From the NCBI GenBank assembly GCA_021399435.1, contig JAJTUP010000013.1, forward strand, positions 930,001 to 994,000: 64,000 nt of DNA, written 5' to 3'. This DNA is from Diaporthe sp. PMI_573. Taxonomy: Eukaryota > Ascomycota > Sordariomycetes > Diaporthales > Diaporthaceae. The notes beneath the pieces are model-generated. The model saw only the letters and a program-made list of their open reading frames with translations. It was not told the DNA's origin and searched no databases. The position numbers and the translations under genes are program-made. Shown piece by piece: positions 21,446-33,311 of this stretch (within the stretch, counting starts at the first letter, position 1; the number at the start of each line of letters is the position of its first letter).

Positions 21446-23273
21446 ATGGCTCCAGAAGGCCGTGGTGCCCCTCGCGGCAGGGGCCGAGGCAGAGGTCGGG
21501 GAGGTCGCGGTGGTCGAGGAGGAGCCTCTGCCCCTCCAAGCAGTGGCACTCAAGATGCGGAGGCTGGAATTGCGTCTTCAGCTGCAGCGCCAGCCCCAGA
21601 CACGAAGACGACCGCCCAGAATAGCGGCGCCGATACCTCCACCCCCACCTCTCAAGCGACCCCAGGGCCCGGCGCCAGCGCGACGAGATCAGCACCACCA
21701 GCCAGGCCAGCAGCTGCGACCCGGGGCAGCGGTTCCGGATTCGGGAAGTTCCTACCTAGAGCTGTACGGCGCTCACAATTCGACAGAGAGGCGATCGCGC
21801 AAAAGGAGACGCAGAAACTCGAGGACAAGGCCGCGCAAGATGCGCGCATGAAGCGCTCGGCTCGGGGCCGGGGTGGAAGGCGTGCTCGAGGTGGTCCCGC
21901 GGGCGGTTTCCAAGACCGTGTGATTAGGGGTGGCGCTGGAGGTTTTGGGTCGATGATTGAGGCCACTAGCTCTCGTGGGTCTCTCAAGATCCATTTTGCT
22001 ATGCAATTAGGTTTACTAACGATAGTCAGGAGGAGGATCGGGCGGATTCGGACGGCTGTACGACTACGGCGGCGGAGGCGGCGGAGGCGGCGGAGGCGGC
22101 GGCGGAGGCTCGGGTGGTGGAGGCTGGTCCGGCGGCGTCAAATCAGAAGGGGGCCAGGGTTTCAGCGGCGAGTCGAGCCGCCCAACCGGCAGGCGTATGA
22201 ACACAGACAAGATCGTCGAGTACGTTGTCATCGAAGATGAGGAGGAGCAAGTCAAGAGCAAGGAGGGCACGCCAGTATTGCTGCCCAAAGGCATGCAGCG
22301 CCAAGAACCCAAAGAGCCGGACCAGCCAGAAGTTGCTACCGCGGAGGAAGTGGAGGCTGCGGACAGAGGAGAGGACGTGGTACGTGTCTCGTCAGGCGAC
22401 GCCTCAGAAGAAGATGATGACATCTTCCTGAACGAAAACGACGTGGAGATGAAAGACGACGACCGGAAGTGGCCTGGCGCGAAACCGAACCGTCGCGTTA
22501 AGATCGAAGGCGAGGAGGTCAACGAGATCGACACTCTGACGACGAAAAAGGCGCTCAAGAAGGCAGAGGAGAAGGCGAAAGCGCTCAAGAAGAAATACAA
22601 GGATCCGGAAGACCAGCTTGCCGCCGAGAATTTGGCTTTTCAACGGCGGTTGTTCGGCGTCTCGAGCGGAGAGGAGGACGGCGACTCTGATGTCCAAGAG
22701 ACCAAGGCCCCTCGGAAACCCGCAATTATCGACGGAAACCTCTACATGTTCCAGTTCCCTCCACTTCTACCACCACTTCACACCGTCGAGCGAACACAAC
22801 AGTCGAAAGGTCCCGTTAAGGACGAGCCCAACGACGACGTGGTTATGCTCGACGCCCCAGCCCACAGCGCCGACAAGCCAGTCGACCTCACCGGCAACGA
22901 CGAGGCCAACGTCAAGCAGGAAGAGGGCGCCGACGACAAGGCGCCGCGGGAGCCAGAGGAACAGCCGGAAGGGTTCGTCGGCCGGCTCATCATCCGCAAG
23001 TCGGGCAAGATGCAGATCGACTACGGCGGCATGCTGTTCGACTGCGAGTCCGGCATCCCCGTCGAGTTTCTTCGCACGGCGGTCCTCACCGAGATGGACG
23101 ATGAGAAGAAGCCCGACGGCTATGCGGGCACGGCGTACGGCATGGGCCAGATCACGGGCAAGTTCGTCGCGGTGCCCAGGTGGAGCGAAGAGGACGAGTG
23201 GAACGTCGGCCCGGACGAGCTCCCGCCTAACGGCATCGGCGCGGCTGAGGAGGACGGCGCGGGTACGGCTTAG
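21446..23273 (+). CDS. rpc53: RNA polymerase III subunit RPC4/RPC53
   Basis: Two exons, 21446-21974 and 22030-23273, give 590 aa. With RPC37 this subunit forms the TFIIF-like module of RNA polymerase III, used in termination and re-initiation. The N terminus is an RGR/GRG-rich tract (residues 5-27), followed by a Pro/Ala/Thr-rich linker and RG-rich segments. The diagnostic RPC4 region is C-terminal: GFVGRLIIRKSGKMQIDYG, then the FLRTAVLTEM and GQITGKFVAVPRW blocks (about 490-575). Lys-rich and acidic stretches lie in the middle. The 55-nt intron has donor GTGGGT, branch ACTAAC and acceptor TCAG. Directly after it a GGC-type repeat encodes a glycine run. The start at 21446 (MAPEGRG) is preferred over the in-frame ATG at 21386. 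Confidence 0.9.
22075..22113 (+). repeat. (GGC)n trinucleotide repeat encoding poly-glycine
   Basis: GGC/GGA codons in tandem within exon 2 of rpc53 give an uninterrupted glycine run of about fourteen residues. Such coding repeats vary in length between strains. Confidence 0.85.
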
Positions 23274-23910
23274 GACGCCAACCGCGCTGCCTCTTTGCCG
23301 CGACGGTATAGATCGAGCTTCACGGGGAAGAAGCCGCGCACGAGATTGGCCTCCAGGGCGCCCCAGGTGAGCGTTGAGCCTCGTTATCCGCGCCGCCAGC
23401 GCTGATGCTCATGGTGGCTACCCAGCCAACGGCGATCCTGGGTAACAAGGTCAAGAAGCATGCTGTACAGTCTTCATAGGGAGGGATAACTGGTGTCAAA
23501 TCCAGATTTTGCAGAAGGCATTCAATGGTTCAGAGGAAGGCAATTTGCATCAAGCAGGCGTTTGGTTGGACTGCACAGAAGCCCAGGATATGGTAGAGGT
23601 GCATGGCCGGGAAGGTGTATTGTTTTGTAGAGGGCCCCAAGGCAGTGCCGAAAATAAAATTTCGTCGAGGAATAATTTGTGGCCTTGATTCACCAGAGTG
23701 CAACATTCACGGCGAGATGTGAATCCAGGATTGGTGACATGATCGGGAAGACAGCCTGCCCTGGACATGGATTCTCATACCAGGATCATCGAAGAAGGAT
23801 GAAATATCCCGAGAAGTAGATTCAACGTGATATGGTCTATCTAAGGTATCAAGTCGTCCGGTTTGCTCACATTCTACATTCCACAATGCCACATGCCACA
23901 CATGATCAAA
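23274..23910. other. Convergent intergenic region, rpc53 / auxilin-like gene
   Basis: About 640 bases between facing 3' ends; no coding content recognised. Confidence 0.6.
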
Positions 23911-26797
23911 TCACAGCCCATTCTCGGCCTTGAACTTATCCCAACTCTCGTTGAGCGTGGAGAACACCGTCGCCGCAATCATGCGCGCCTCGACGCTCGC
24001 GTCTTGTGCCAGCTGCAGAAAACAGGAAGTCAGCAAACTATCTCTCTCGATTTGGAGTCTTGGATCAGTAGACACGGTGAGACGCCCCTTCCAAACTCAC
24101 CTTGTCAGGATGCGTCTTGGCGATGGCCTTCATATACACGACCTTGACGCGGTTGGCCATGACGAGCTCGTGCAGCCCGACCTTCTTCCACCCGCTGCCC
24201 TCCCACAGCACTTGGTCCAGGCTTGCCAGCAGCGCCCGCAGGTTTTCCCTCTTGCCGTCCCGCCACGTCGCGATGCGCGCGTCCACCTGGTCCGATAGCG
24301 CGAACCTCTCCGCGTCGGCTGCCTCGGCGGCCTTGTTGGACTGCTGCAGCCGGGTGACGGCCTCTGAGTCCTTGGCCGGTGCTGCGGGCCTCGGTCGCGG
24401 CGGCGCCCGGGAGGTTACTGGCTTGGGGGCGGGCTTGGGCTTCGGTGCGAGGGCCTTTTGGCATCTCTGGCGTCCTGCTGTGGCAGTGGGGCCGCCGACG
24501 CCGCTCTCAACGCAGCTCTGCCAGACCTGGCCGGCTTCGGCCCACCTCTCCATCTGCTCCAGGGCCTCGGCCTTGCGTGTGAGGGCTTTCCCGTACAGAT
24601 CCTTCATGTCTCGCTTGTCGCCTGTTTCGTCTTGAAGCGGGACGTTCTCGCCCTCGCCCTTCCCGGGGCCAATCAGCTCAAGGGCTGCGTCGGCATCGTT
24701 AACGGCTTGTCTCGGCTCGCCCGTCTTAAGGGCAGTCAATGCGCGATTGCAGAGAATCACTATCGCCAATGGGTGAGTCTGCGGGATTGCAGAGAGCGAA
24801 GACGAGTAAGATGCGTGGGCTGACGCATAGTCGCCCCTCTTGAAATGGGCAGTACCATCACCGCGGTGTCGCGTGGACAGTTGGAGTGCTGATGGGTCTA
24901 GATGAGGTATCTGGCGAGCAGGTCTCGGAGTAGGTGCCTTGCGTGGAGGCTGTGAGGCAGGAGAAGGTCTAGGCAAGGGCTGTTGGGATCGAGTAGGTAG
25001 GTTCCGCGACGGTGCTTGTGGACTGAGCAAATCCGGCTCTTCTGTGAATGGTTTGGGCTCTGCAGGCGGCTGAGGTGTTGTCTTCTTCCTTCTTGCTGGG
25101 CTGACGTAGGCCTGTGAGCCTTGCTCTTCGATGGCCTGCTTGTTGAGTCGGCTCTTTGGGTCGGAGAAGGAGGGTTGCTGGTTTTGCTGCCACTTGGGGA
25201 CGGATGCGCTCCTGGATGAGCTCGCTGACAATGCGGGAGACTGATCCCGAGATGCATCCCGGCGAGGCTCTGGCCGAGACGGCTGAGCGGGCCTACGAGA
25301 CTGTCTGTCCGGTCGTGCGCCCGAGTCGAGCATCATTGCTTCGTCGGTGGCGTCACTTGGTCGAGCTCGCCCCTCTCTCTCCGCCGTCATGTCCTGCTGC
25401 GCAGACCTCATCCATTTGGGTTGGCTGGGATCAGCCGGGCCTTCCTGGAATTCCGCCATAGCTTTTTGTACCTTCTTTTGTCCAACACTCCAGAACTTGT
25501 TTGCGCTTTTGAGCAAGTTACTACCAACTGCAGCAGCCGTCTTTGCGAGATCCGCATCGGTGGCGGCTGGAGATCGATTATCCCGTCGACCGGGTCTCTC
25601 CTCGCTCGCCCAAGCAGGGCTTCCGTTCCGAGCGCGACTTGAAGATCTATCGTCACTGACACCTGCCGAGGCACCTCTCTGGGACTTTTCTCTGGCCTTT
25701 TGGTGGGCATCATTGAGCAGGTAGCTAACAGCTGCTTGCACATTGAGACCCTGGCCGCTCTCTGTCAAGCCTCTCGCAGCATCCTCTGCAGAAAACCCCA
25801 TTTCCATGATCTGGGCGACTGCCTTGTCGAATGGGTCATTGCCCTGTGGTCGTCCTTGTGGTCGTCCTTGTGGTCGTCCTTGTTGTCTCGGCGCCTCTTC
25901 GTCGCTGGAACTTGAATCCGAGTCCTCTATGGGTTTCCCTGGCTCTGCCTCCTGTATCGGGGCCGCTTTTTGCCTCTGCGCTTCCTGCTTCCTGCGCACT
26001 TCATCGACCGGCCTCCCAAGGTCCCCGAGCAAATCGTCGAGTTCGTCGTCATTTCCTCCTGGAGCGGGAGGGGCGGCGGCAGTACCAGAAACCGCTGGTG
26101 CTGGCTTGGCTTGAAGCTGGTTCAGCCCGAATGGGTCGTCGTCGTCGATAGCAAGGCTTCCATTTTTCCCGCCGTTGGACGTCGGCGCGGGCTGGCCCCA
26201 AGCACTCGGATTGCTTAGATCAAGAGCCGGTGTTGATTTGCCCGATGCAGGAGGCGGATAGTGGCTGGCGTTGTCGACTTTTGTATCCTTGTTGAACGCA
26301 GCGAAGAGATCATGGTCGGATGCGTCCGGGGCGTTCTGTGCGGAGGCATTGATCCCGGGCGCGTGCAAAGCTGGTGACGCCGTTCGCGATGCGGCACCTG
26401 ACGATGAGCCCTGGCCCAGGGCATCCCAGAAGTGGCCGTCGCCGTAGGCGGCGCTCTGCTGCTGCTTTTTCTCCTGTAGCTTCTTCAATTTCTCAGCCTC
26501 GAGTTGCCTCTGGCGTTCGGCCAGACTCATTTTCGCGGTGCTCTTGGCGGCACTCGTGGCCATGAGGTTGCTAAAGGCATCATGGGCGGGCTTCGTCGGG
26601 GCCGGGGCGGGGGCCTTGGAGCCAGCGCCGGACGCGTGCGAGGACAGAGGCGTGTTTCGGCCGGAGTTGACGGGAGACGGGGTCGGCTGGAGGGAGGGGA
26701 AGGAGGCGAATGGGCTCGACGAGTTCATGGGGGGCTTCTTCTGGTTGGAGGTGGACGAGGTCGGGGTGGACCAGTCCATGCCGGCAAGATCGTCCAT
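23911..26797 (-). CDS. swa2: Auxilin-like UBA-TPR-J domain protein (Swa2 type)
   Basis: Two exons, 26797-24101 and 24012-23911, give 932 aa. Auxilins recruit Hsp70 to clathrin-coated vesicles and drive uncoating. In order: a Ser/Pro/Ala-rich N terminus with DPF-type clathrin/adaptor motifs (DDPFGLN, NDPFDKA) and FWDAL; a UBA domain near 319-362 (AQIMEMGFSAEDAARGL); a long disordered middle; a TPR region near 642-740; and a C-terminal J domain with the HPDK motif. The coding sequence breaks exactly after HPDK at a GTGAGT donor; the last exon (34 codons including stop) supplies VFSTLNESWDKFKAENGL, the expected end of the domain. Stopping at 24065 without splicing would truncate the J domain. 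A 12-base repeat encodes tandem GRPQ units near residue 305. Confidence 0.92.
25845..25886 (-). repeat. 12-bp coding tandem repeat (GRPQ units)
   Basis: Three to four near-identical 12-base units in the auxilin-like gene encode GRPQ repeats just ahead of the UBA domain. No known function. Confidence 0.8.
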
Positions 26798-27829
26798 CTT
26801 GGGTGGTTGTGGGTGACGAAGGAGGGGAGTCTAGGGGATCTTGTTGATTCTGTATCCTCTGAACATGTCATATATCGCGGGAGGTGAGCTGTTATGCACA
26901 CATGAAGGAGTGGCACGCGGATATCTGGGTGAAGAGCGACACGATCAATAATTGCGACAAACGGCCGAGTCGGGCGACAGCAGTTGAGGACCAGCTCCCC
27001 TGAGCGTGGGCTCGTGCCGTATTACATAACGGCGGCAGAACGGTGGACACCGGGTTGCCAGGGTAGGTATCTTATCTATCTGTACTGTGTGCCATGGCAC
27101 TGCGGAAATACGCGGATGTACGTACACAGGTCAGAGGTGCACCAAACCCAACTGCCCAGGTCCCAAGTCCCAAGTCCCAAATATGTCACACCTCAGCGCG
27201 GTCAGCACGAGAATTGGCGAGATGTGGCGTCTCCAAAGCCGCCAATTGTGGAGCGTGATCTTGGGCGGCTCCCCATATGTTGAGTGGTGCCACCGTGGGC
27301 TGCGTGGATGGGCTCTCGGTAGACAACACTTACTTCCCACGGACAAGGGGGGATTGATCCCGCCATTCCCAAGCTGGATGAGATGATCCACCTGTGCATG
27401 TCAGCCCTGTACTCCCCAGGCCCTCTGTTTGCAGCCCTCGGGTTGCAAGGCCTCAACCTTGCAAGCTCTGGGGAACCCATCCCCTGCCGTCCCCAGCGGA
27501 GAGGCTAATTTAAGTAGTGTAGGTGACGGGAAATGTAGTCACAGCACCCTGCGTCACAGTCGGGAGTCCTGCTCCTGCTCCTGCTCCCGCTCCTGCCTCG
27601 TTTCTTGTCCGACGACTCACAACACCAACCATACGATCAACGCCACGCCACACCGGAACCACATAAAGCAGTCTTTGATCCTCCCAACCCAATGGCCTAC
27701 TGATCCCTCTTATTAGACTGTCCTACTGTCCCCCCCCCCCCAACTTCTCTCAACTCCACCGCCCAACTTGCTTGGTCTCGTGCCCTCCCCCAGGCGAACA
27801 GAACGATCCGCGCACCCGACGAGAATACC
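26798..27829. other. Divergent intergenic region, auxilin-like / dug3
   Basis: About 1 kb with promoters for both neighbours. It includes short direct repeats of CCCAAGT (about 27160-27180), CTCCTG-type repeats (about 27565-27595) and a C12 run (27730-27741). Short frames on both strands have no motif. Confidence 0.55.
27730..27741. repeat. C12 homopolymer
   Basis: Twelve C in a row about 90 bases upstream of the dug3 start codon. Confidence 0.9.
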
Positions 27830-29641
27830 ATGTGTCGCTTTCTGGTAACTACTTTCCGCCTTTCCGCCCGGTCTATTGTGCTGCACGGTCAATGCGACCT
27901 CTGTCGGCCCAAGCTGATGAGCCTCTCCGTCATCCCCACAGGTCTACAAGGGAAGTGACGAGATCCTGCTCTCCAAGCTTATCCTCGAGCCGTGCCACTC
28001 CATCCTCAGACAAAGCTTCGACTCTCGCCTTCGACTGGTATGTTCCCTCCCCATGGGCCTTTCCTTGTGTGGCGACTCGCACTCGCTTCCCGACTTCTTT
28101 GTGTCCCGACCCCCAGCAGGCCATCGCACCCATCCCCTGCCTAACCCCGGTCCATGGTCTTCGGCCACCTCTCCCTGGCGCCCGAATGTCAAGTTGGCTT
28201 ACATGTTTGACTTAGGATACGAGACGCGGAGCAAACAATGCCGACGGCTTCGGCATAGGCTACTACACCAGCCCCAAGCTGGGCGCAGAGCCCTGCATCT
28301 TCACCTCGACCACGCCCGCCTGGAACGACCCCAACCTGCAGCGAATCGCCTCCAAGACCGCATCGAACCTCATATTTGCGCACGTGCGAGCCACCACTGA
28401 GGGCTCCACCTCCCCAGACAACTGCCACCCTTTCGAACACGGCAGCCTAATGTGGATGCACAATGGCGGGCTTGGTGGCTGGAAGCACATTAAGCGAAGA
28501 CTGGCTGAACGTCTCGCCGACAAGTGGTATCTAGGCGTTAGGGGAGGCACCGACAGCGAGTGGGCTTTTGCCCTGTTTCTCGACACGCTCGAGCGCATGT
28601 GCGTCGACCCCAGCTCGTCTCCGAAGAAGGGTTTCGGTCCCATGGTATTGAGGAAGGCCATGTTGAAGACCATCGTGCAAATCAACGACCTGATCGACCA
28701 AATCCCCGAGAGCACCCTGCACAGCGAGAACATCGACACGCGAAGCTTGCTCAACTTCTGCGTGTCAGACGGGCACAGCATCATCTGCACCAGATACATC
28801 AACAGCTCCACGGATGAGGCAGCTAGTCTGTATTATTCCTCGGGCTCCCAGTGGGAGACGAGACAGCATGATGACAACGAGAATTATCAAATGAAAAGAC
28901 GCGATAAGGGCGCCGATGTGGTTCTCGTCTCTAGCGAGCCTCTGACATTTGAGAGAGGTCAGCCGACAACCATCCGCAGCTCGATGGCAGGAAACCAAAC
29001 ATGCTGACCGTGCTGCAGAAAACTGGATCAATGTTCCCACCAACTCCATTCTGACCATCCATGACCAGACCGCTTTCGTTCAGCCGATAATAGACCAGTT
29101 CCATCACAAAGACCCCTGGCATCGTCGCTCAGCCGGCTTCGTACAAAGCAAAGGCCTTGCTGCCAACGAAAAGGCACCCACACCTCTCGCCATGTCCACC
29201 CCCGCCGTGGTCGTTCCCGGGGCCAACTTACAGGCGGAGATGTTTCACAAAAGGGCCAACTTGGGACCAACAATACCGTTCATGAGGTCCATAACCCCTC
29301 AGATCCCGAGGACCACGACTGCTGAGGCCGCCAACAGCACTACCACCGCATCGCCTCGACCTTCTCTATCAACTGTCGATACTAGCAAAAGCACGGATTT
29401 CAGGATGGTGACCGGGCCACCAATTAGCAGACAGGCGTCTGCCTCGAATCCACCGAACCCACCGGCGCTAGGCAACATCAAGAAGAAGAGGATGTCGCTC
29501 AGCAACCTTGACCAGCTGCCAGGTCCGTCTCCGTCGTCGGAAACAGAACCACCGACGCCGATGAGTCCGGTGGATAGGACGTCTTATGGGGACCCGAATA
29601 AGATTGCCCAATACTTTCCAGAGCTTACCCTTTCGCCTTGA
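27830..29641 (+). CDS. dug3: Class II glutamine amidotransferase (Dug3 type, glutathione degradation)
   Basis: Four exons, 27830-27844, 27942-28037, 28216-28957 and 29019-29641, give 491 aa. Dug3 is the amidotransferase-fold subunit of the cytosolic Dug2-Dug3 complex that cleaves the gamma-glutamyl bond of glutathione. The N-terminal nucleophile is Cys2 (MCRFL), so the initiator Met must be removed. Exon 1 is only 15 nt and ends just after these five residues. Exon 3 holds RRGANNADGFGIGYY, FAHVRATTEG, NCHPFEHGSLMWMHNGG, and the distal NENYQMKRRDKGADVVLVSSEPL block, all typical of the family. The C-terminal 150 residues are Ser/Pro/Thr-rich and probably disordered. Introns have GTAACT, GTATGT and GTCAGC donors. 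The first two joints are supported by gain of the conserved N terminus. Confidence 0.9.
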
Positions 29642-30523
29642 CCGGACAGTGGCTCCCGGCCCCAGGTGTGCTTAATGTTTCTTTTTCTTCTTGTACAAGG
29701 TTCAGGTCCAAGACTAGACTGGTGCGTCCAAATTGGAGATAAAACTGGCGAGCTCGTTCCTTTTCGGACCCAGTAAGGCGCTCAGGAGTACTAAAGCATT
29801 ATGGGGGAAGGCAATGCTTGGGGTTATATTTAGGCTTGTATCATGGCACTTAGACGGTTGTCCAGTACTTCAAATTTATAGAGGATTTCCTTGAAAGGGA
29901 ATGTTGGCATGGGCAGACATACATATTCTCATTGTCACAATTGTTGAAACTAGTCAGTCAGTCTTCTGCATAATGCGTGCAACGTCTACCTGCAATAGAT
30001 CAAATTTCTGCATTGATAGTTACGACAGTAGATAACAGGAATGAAACACAAAGACAGGAAACCAGAACTCGTCGGAATCATGCAACTATTCATAGCAAGT
30101 GTGCGTCGTGCAGCGTGCGTGATCTTTGAGAGTGGCGTGTCGATCGGGCCGTTGAGCGGAAGTTCGGGAGTCGGGAGACGTTGGGATAAGCGGATCTTAG
30201 CGGAGGCCCGGCCCGGCGCTAGCCTCGGATGACCGCCGGCCCCAACTCGCCAGCTCCCATCCTCTCTCGGTTGCCTGCCATGTGCGCCTCAGAACCAATC
30301 ATCTTTTGACTATGGGAGCTTTGAGCCACCTCCCTTTGAGGACCCGAACATCGTTCTGTTGAAGCGGATAATTGGTGGTTGGACGGAGTGAAAAAGAAGA
30401 AGCGAGAAGAGAAACACATGCCGTAAATGTCATCTCCTGACCGAAAACAGCCACTTTTAAGGGCCAAGAACTAAAACCTGCGCAGAACTTGACTCGGGCC
30501 ACAACACCATCTAGCCAGCCACG
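29642..30523. other. Intergenic region, dug3 to kynurenine formamidase
   Basis: About 880 bases. A CCAAT-type motif lies at about 30293, some 230 bases ahead of the next start codon. The 63-codon frame at 30041-30232 has no support. Confidence 0.5.
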
Positions 30524-31509
30524 ATGGAATCTCTAAAGAGAACAGAATACTACTACGGCAAAGACAACGTCCTGCAAAATTCTGCCGTCTGGGAGTTCCC
30601 AAAAGACAAGGTCGCAGAACCAGCTCCGGGGACAGCCAAGTACTGGCTCGTGTGAGTCAGCTCCTCGACGAACACCTCTCTGCCCAGCTCAAAACTCAAA
30701 GTCTCACACAACATTGTCCAAAATAAAGATTCATCCACGGCGGCGCCTGGCGCGACCCGAGGAGCACCTTCAGCGAGGCCGAGCCGACCATGAACGCCCT
30801 GCTAGACCCTTCCTCCAACTGGCACATGCCCGACGCCCCCTCCCGCATCGCCGGCTTCGCCTCCCTCAACTACCGCCTCTCGCCCCACCCGTCCTTCGCA
30901 CAGGACGCAGCCACGACGCCCTCGTTCGCGTCTCGCGTCGCCCGCCACCCGGACCACCTAGACGACGTGGCGTCGGGGCTGCGCTTCCTGCAGCGGCAGT
31001 TTGGGCTTGGCGGCGACTACGTGCTGTTTGGGCACTCGGCCGGCGCGTTCCTGGCGTACCAGGCGCTGCTGGGACCCGGGGGTCTGGGCGAGGACATCGC
31101 GCTCCCGGCCGCGGTGGTGGGGTTCGAGGGCATTTACGACCTGGTTGGGCTCGACGGGCGCATGGGCGGCGGGTACGCGGGCTTCATCGAGGCGGCATTC
31201 GGCAAGGACCGGGAGGCCTGGCGGGACGCGAGCCCGGCGACGGCAGCGGGGAGCTTTGGGGAGTGGGCGGGGCGGGAGGGCCCCCGGCTGGCCGTGCTGG
31301 CGCACTCGGCTGATGACGAGCTGGTGGACATGCCCGAGGTGGGGACCATGGAGGAGAGGCTGAGGAGGGATGGGGTGCGGGACATGTTGGTGTTTCGAGA
31401 CCTGAAGGGGGGCCACTTTGATGTTGTGAGTGATGGGAGCTTTGCGAGGGTGCTGGTCAGGACTCTGGAGGAGTTGGCGAGGTTGGAAGTTCAAGAGAAA
31501 AAGGCCTGA
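30524..31509 (+). CDS. bna7: Kynurenine formamidase (alpha/beta hydrolase)
   Basis: Two exons, 30524-30651 and 30729-31509, give 302 aa. The enzyme hydrolyses N-formylkynurenine to kynurenine plus formate in tryptophan breakdown and NAD synthesis. The oxyanion motif HGGAW is at residues 46-50, the nucleophile elbow GHSAGA has Ser146, and the likely acid and base are Asp238 (in ADDELVD) and His272 (in GGHFDVV). Length and the early YYYGKDN segment fit the family. The intron (30652-30728) uses donor GTGAGT, but the acceptor reads AAAG, less usual than C/TAG; it is the only AG that restores the WLVFIHGG frame. No other tryptophan-pathway gene is nearby. Confidence 0.88.
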
Positions 31510-33165
31510 AAGACCCTGAGCATGTTTATCGTCAGGAAAAACATGTTTTGCCCAGTGAGTGTAGGTTATGAGGGGGTAAAAGTCTTCCGGGTTCTGACCC
31601 ATGGGCGGTGAACATGTAATAGAACTCACTGGGTCACCGTATATATGCCTCGGAGCGGAAGCGTTGCTCTCACTAGGAGTTTCGCACGATCCAGTCCCCT
31701 GACCCAGGGCTTGCCCAGTATATCATAGGCTATTCGGTGATTGCCATGTCGAACACTTTAGCCAAGGTTTCCGATTTCTTGCCCGTATCTTCAAATGTTC
31801 TCTCGCTAGATTGTGAGACTCGTTAGGCTGCCCCTCATGGGCATTAATTTCATTGGCAGGCGCCCTCTAGAGTTTTGATCGGTATATATTCGCAGCTCAA
31901 GCCTCATGCCTGAAAGTGTACTTATCTATTGTTATGTGACCTGAATCTCATACTTGAGGTCTTTTGCTCTTGCTCAATGACTAGACCTGTGCGTTTCTTG
32001 CTTGTGGATACCACCGCATTGTTAAGACACTTTATGTCTGCAGATATTCTTGGAAGTAGGCACCCATACTTGTAGCGAGAGTACCATGGTATAGAATTCA
32101 TGAATATTTAGCCCACATTATCCCTACGGAGCGTTCTTCCGAGTACGCACGTTACTGAAATCAGAGGCTAGGCAAATCGAGCGATCAATTCTGAGTGGTA
32201 GCGGATGAGGCCAATAGCCTGGTAATGAATAAGTCCAGGACATGAAGGGGAGGAGTCGGTGAAAAAAGGAAGGGCCTATGCTGCACTCGACTTGATCCAT
32301 CCATATGGGCTGGCAGTCTCAAACAGTAGACAACGTGCCCTAGCATGGAGGGATGGTGTAGCGTATGTTGTGTAGATGTAAATCTGCAAAATGTACTTGG
32401 AAGCCGGCAGCTCTGGTGCCTTCCAGCCTTTCTGCATTTAGATTCTGGCAACACATACCCACTTCGAGTACAAACAACGCTCATGTTTCCAGTCCCAGTC
32501 GACCCTGCCACAGCGCCCGTCTTACCGTCCACAACCTCAACCAAGACCGGACAGCTGTTGCACAACAGCGAACACACGAGTCCAAGGGCCCCGCCACGTG
32601 CGATTAGGTAGGGTAGAAGAAATGTGCAAATGGAATGAGGACCGGCAATCCCCGGGCAGTAACAAGGTCCAAATACACATGCCATCCCTTCCAGTGTCAC
32701 CGGCGTCCCAAACAGTCAAGACAAGAAGCTTCTGATCAGCGCATAAGATCGCGGGTAAGGGCGCACTCGTTACCGCCGTTGATTTAATTGCCCAATCTAC
32801 CTTCGAGTCCTCTGGGCCCTGCGTAGTATCGAGCACGGAGACAAGTCCCGTGCTGAGCGATGATGCGAGGCTGTGACGTCGGGGCAGTAGTGGCTGACCG
32901 GTGTCACCGCATATGCTACGGTTGAACAAGATTATGCCAGTGTCCATGGGGCGTCTTGGCCTCGGGGTGGGATGGGATGGATGGTCGAGACCACGCCACG
33001 CTGAGTCTACAAGAGAAGCAAAAGCAGCTGCCCTATGGCATGTATACTTACAGATGACACGCTTGCCCAAATCCAAGCCACTGCAACAAGACGCATCGGA
33101 GGCGTCGTGACCTACCAGCGCTGTCCAAACAGGAAAGAAATCATGGATACAAGATCGAATACACA

Positions 33166-33200
33166 CATACATACATACATACATACATGCATACATAGAT
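33166..33200. repeat. (ATAC)n microsatellite
   Basis: About seven ATAC units with one interruption, preceded by a short CA stretch. Confidence 0.85.
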
Positions 33201-33301
33201 ACAGCAGTCCCAAGTGCAACATACACAAGGTTACATCCTGCCACGCTCTGCATTGCCGGGCCGCTGATGTGCTTCGCATGACATGTGGGGTAAGACAGGA
33301 G

Positions 33302-33311
33302 CCCCCCCCCC
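33302..33311. repeat. C10 homopolymer
   Basis: Ten C in a row; a G9 run follows at 33618-33626. Both are intergenic. Confidence 0.9.
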
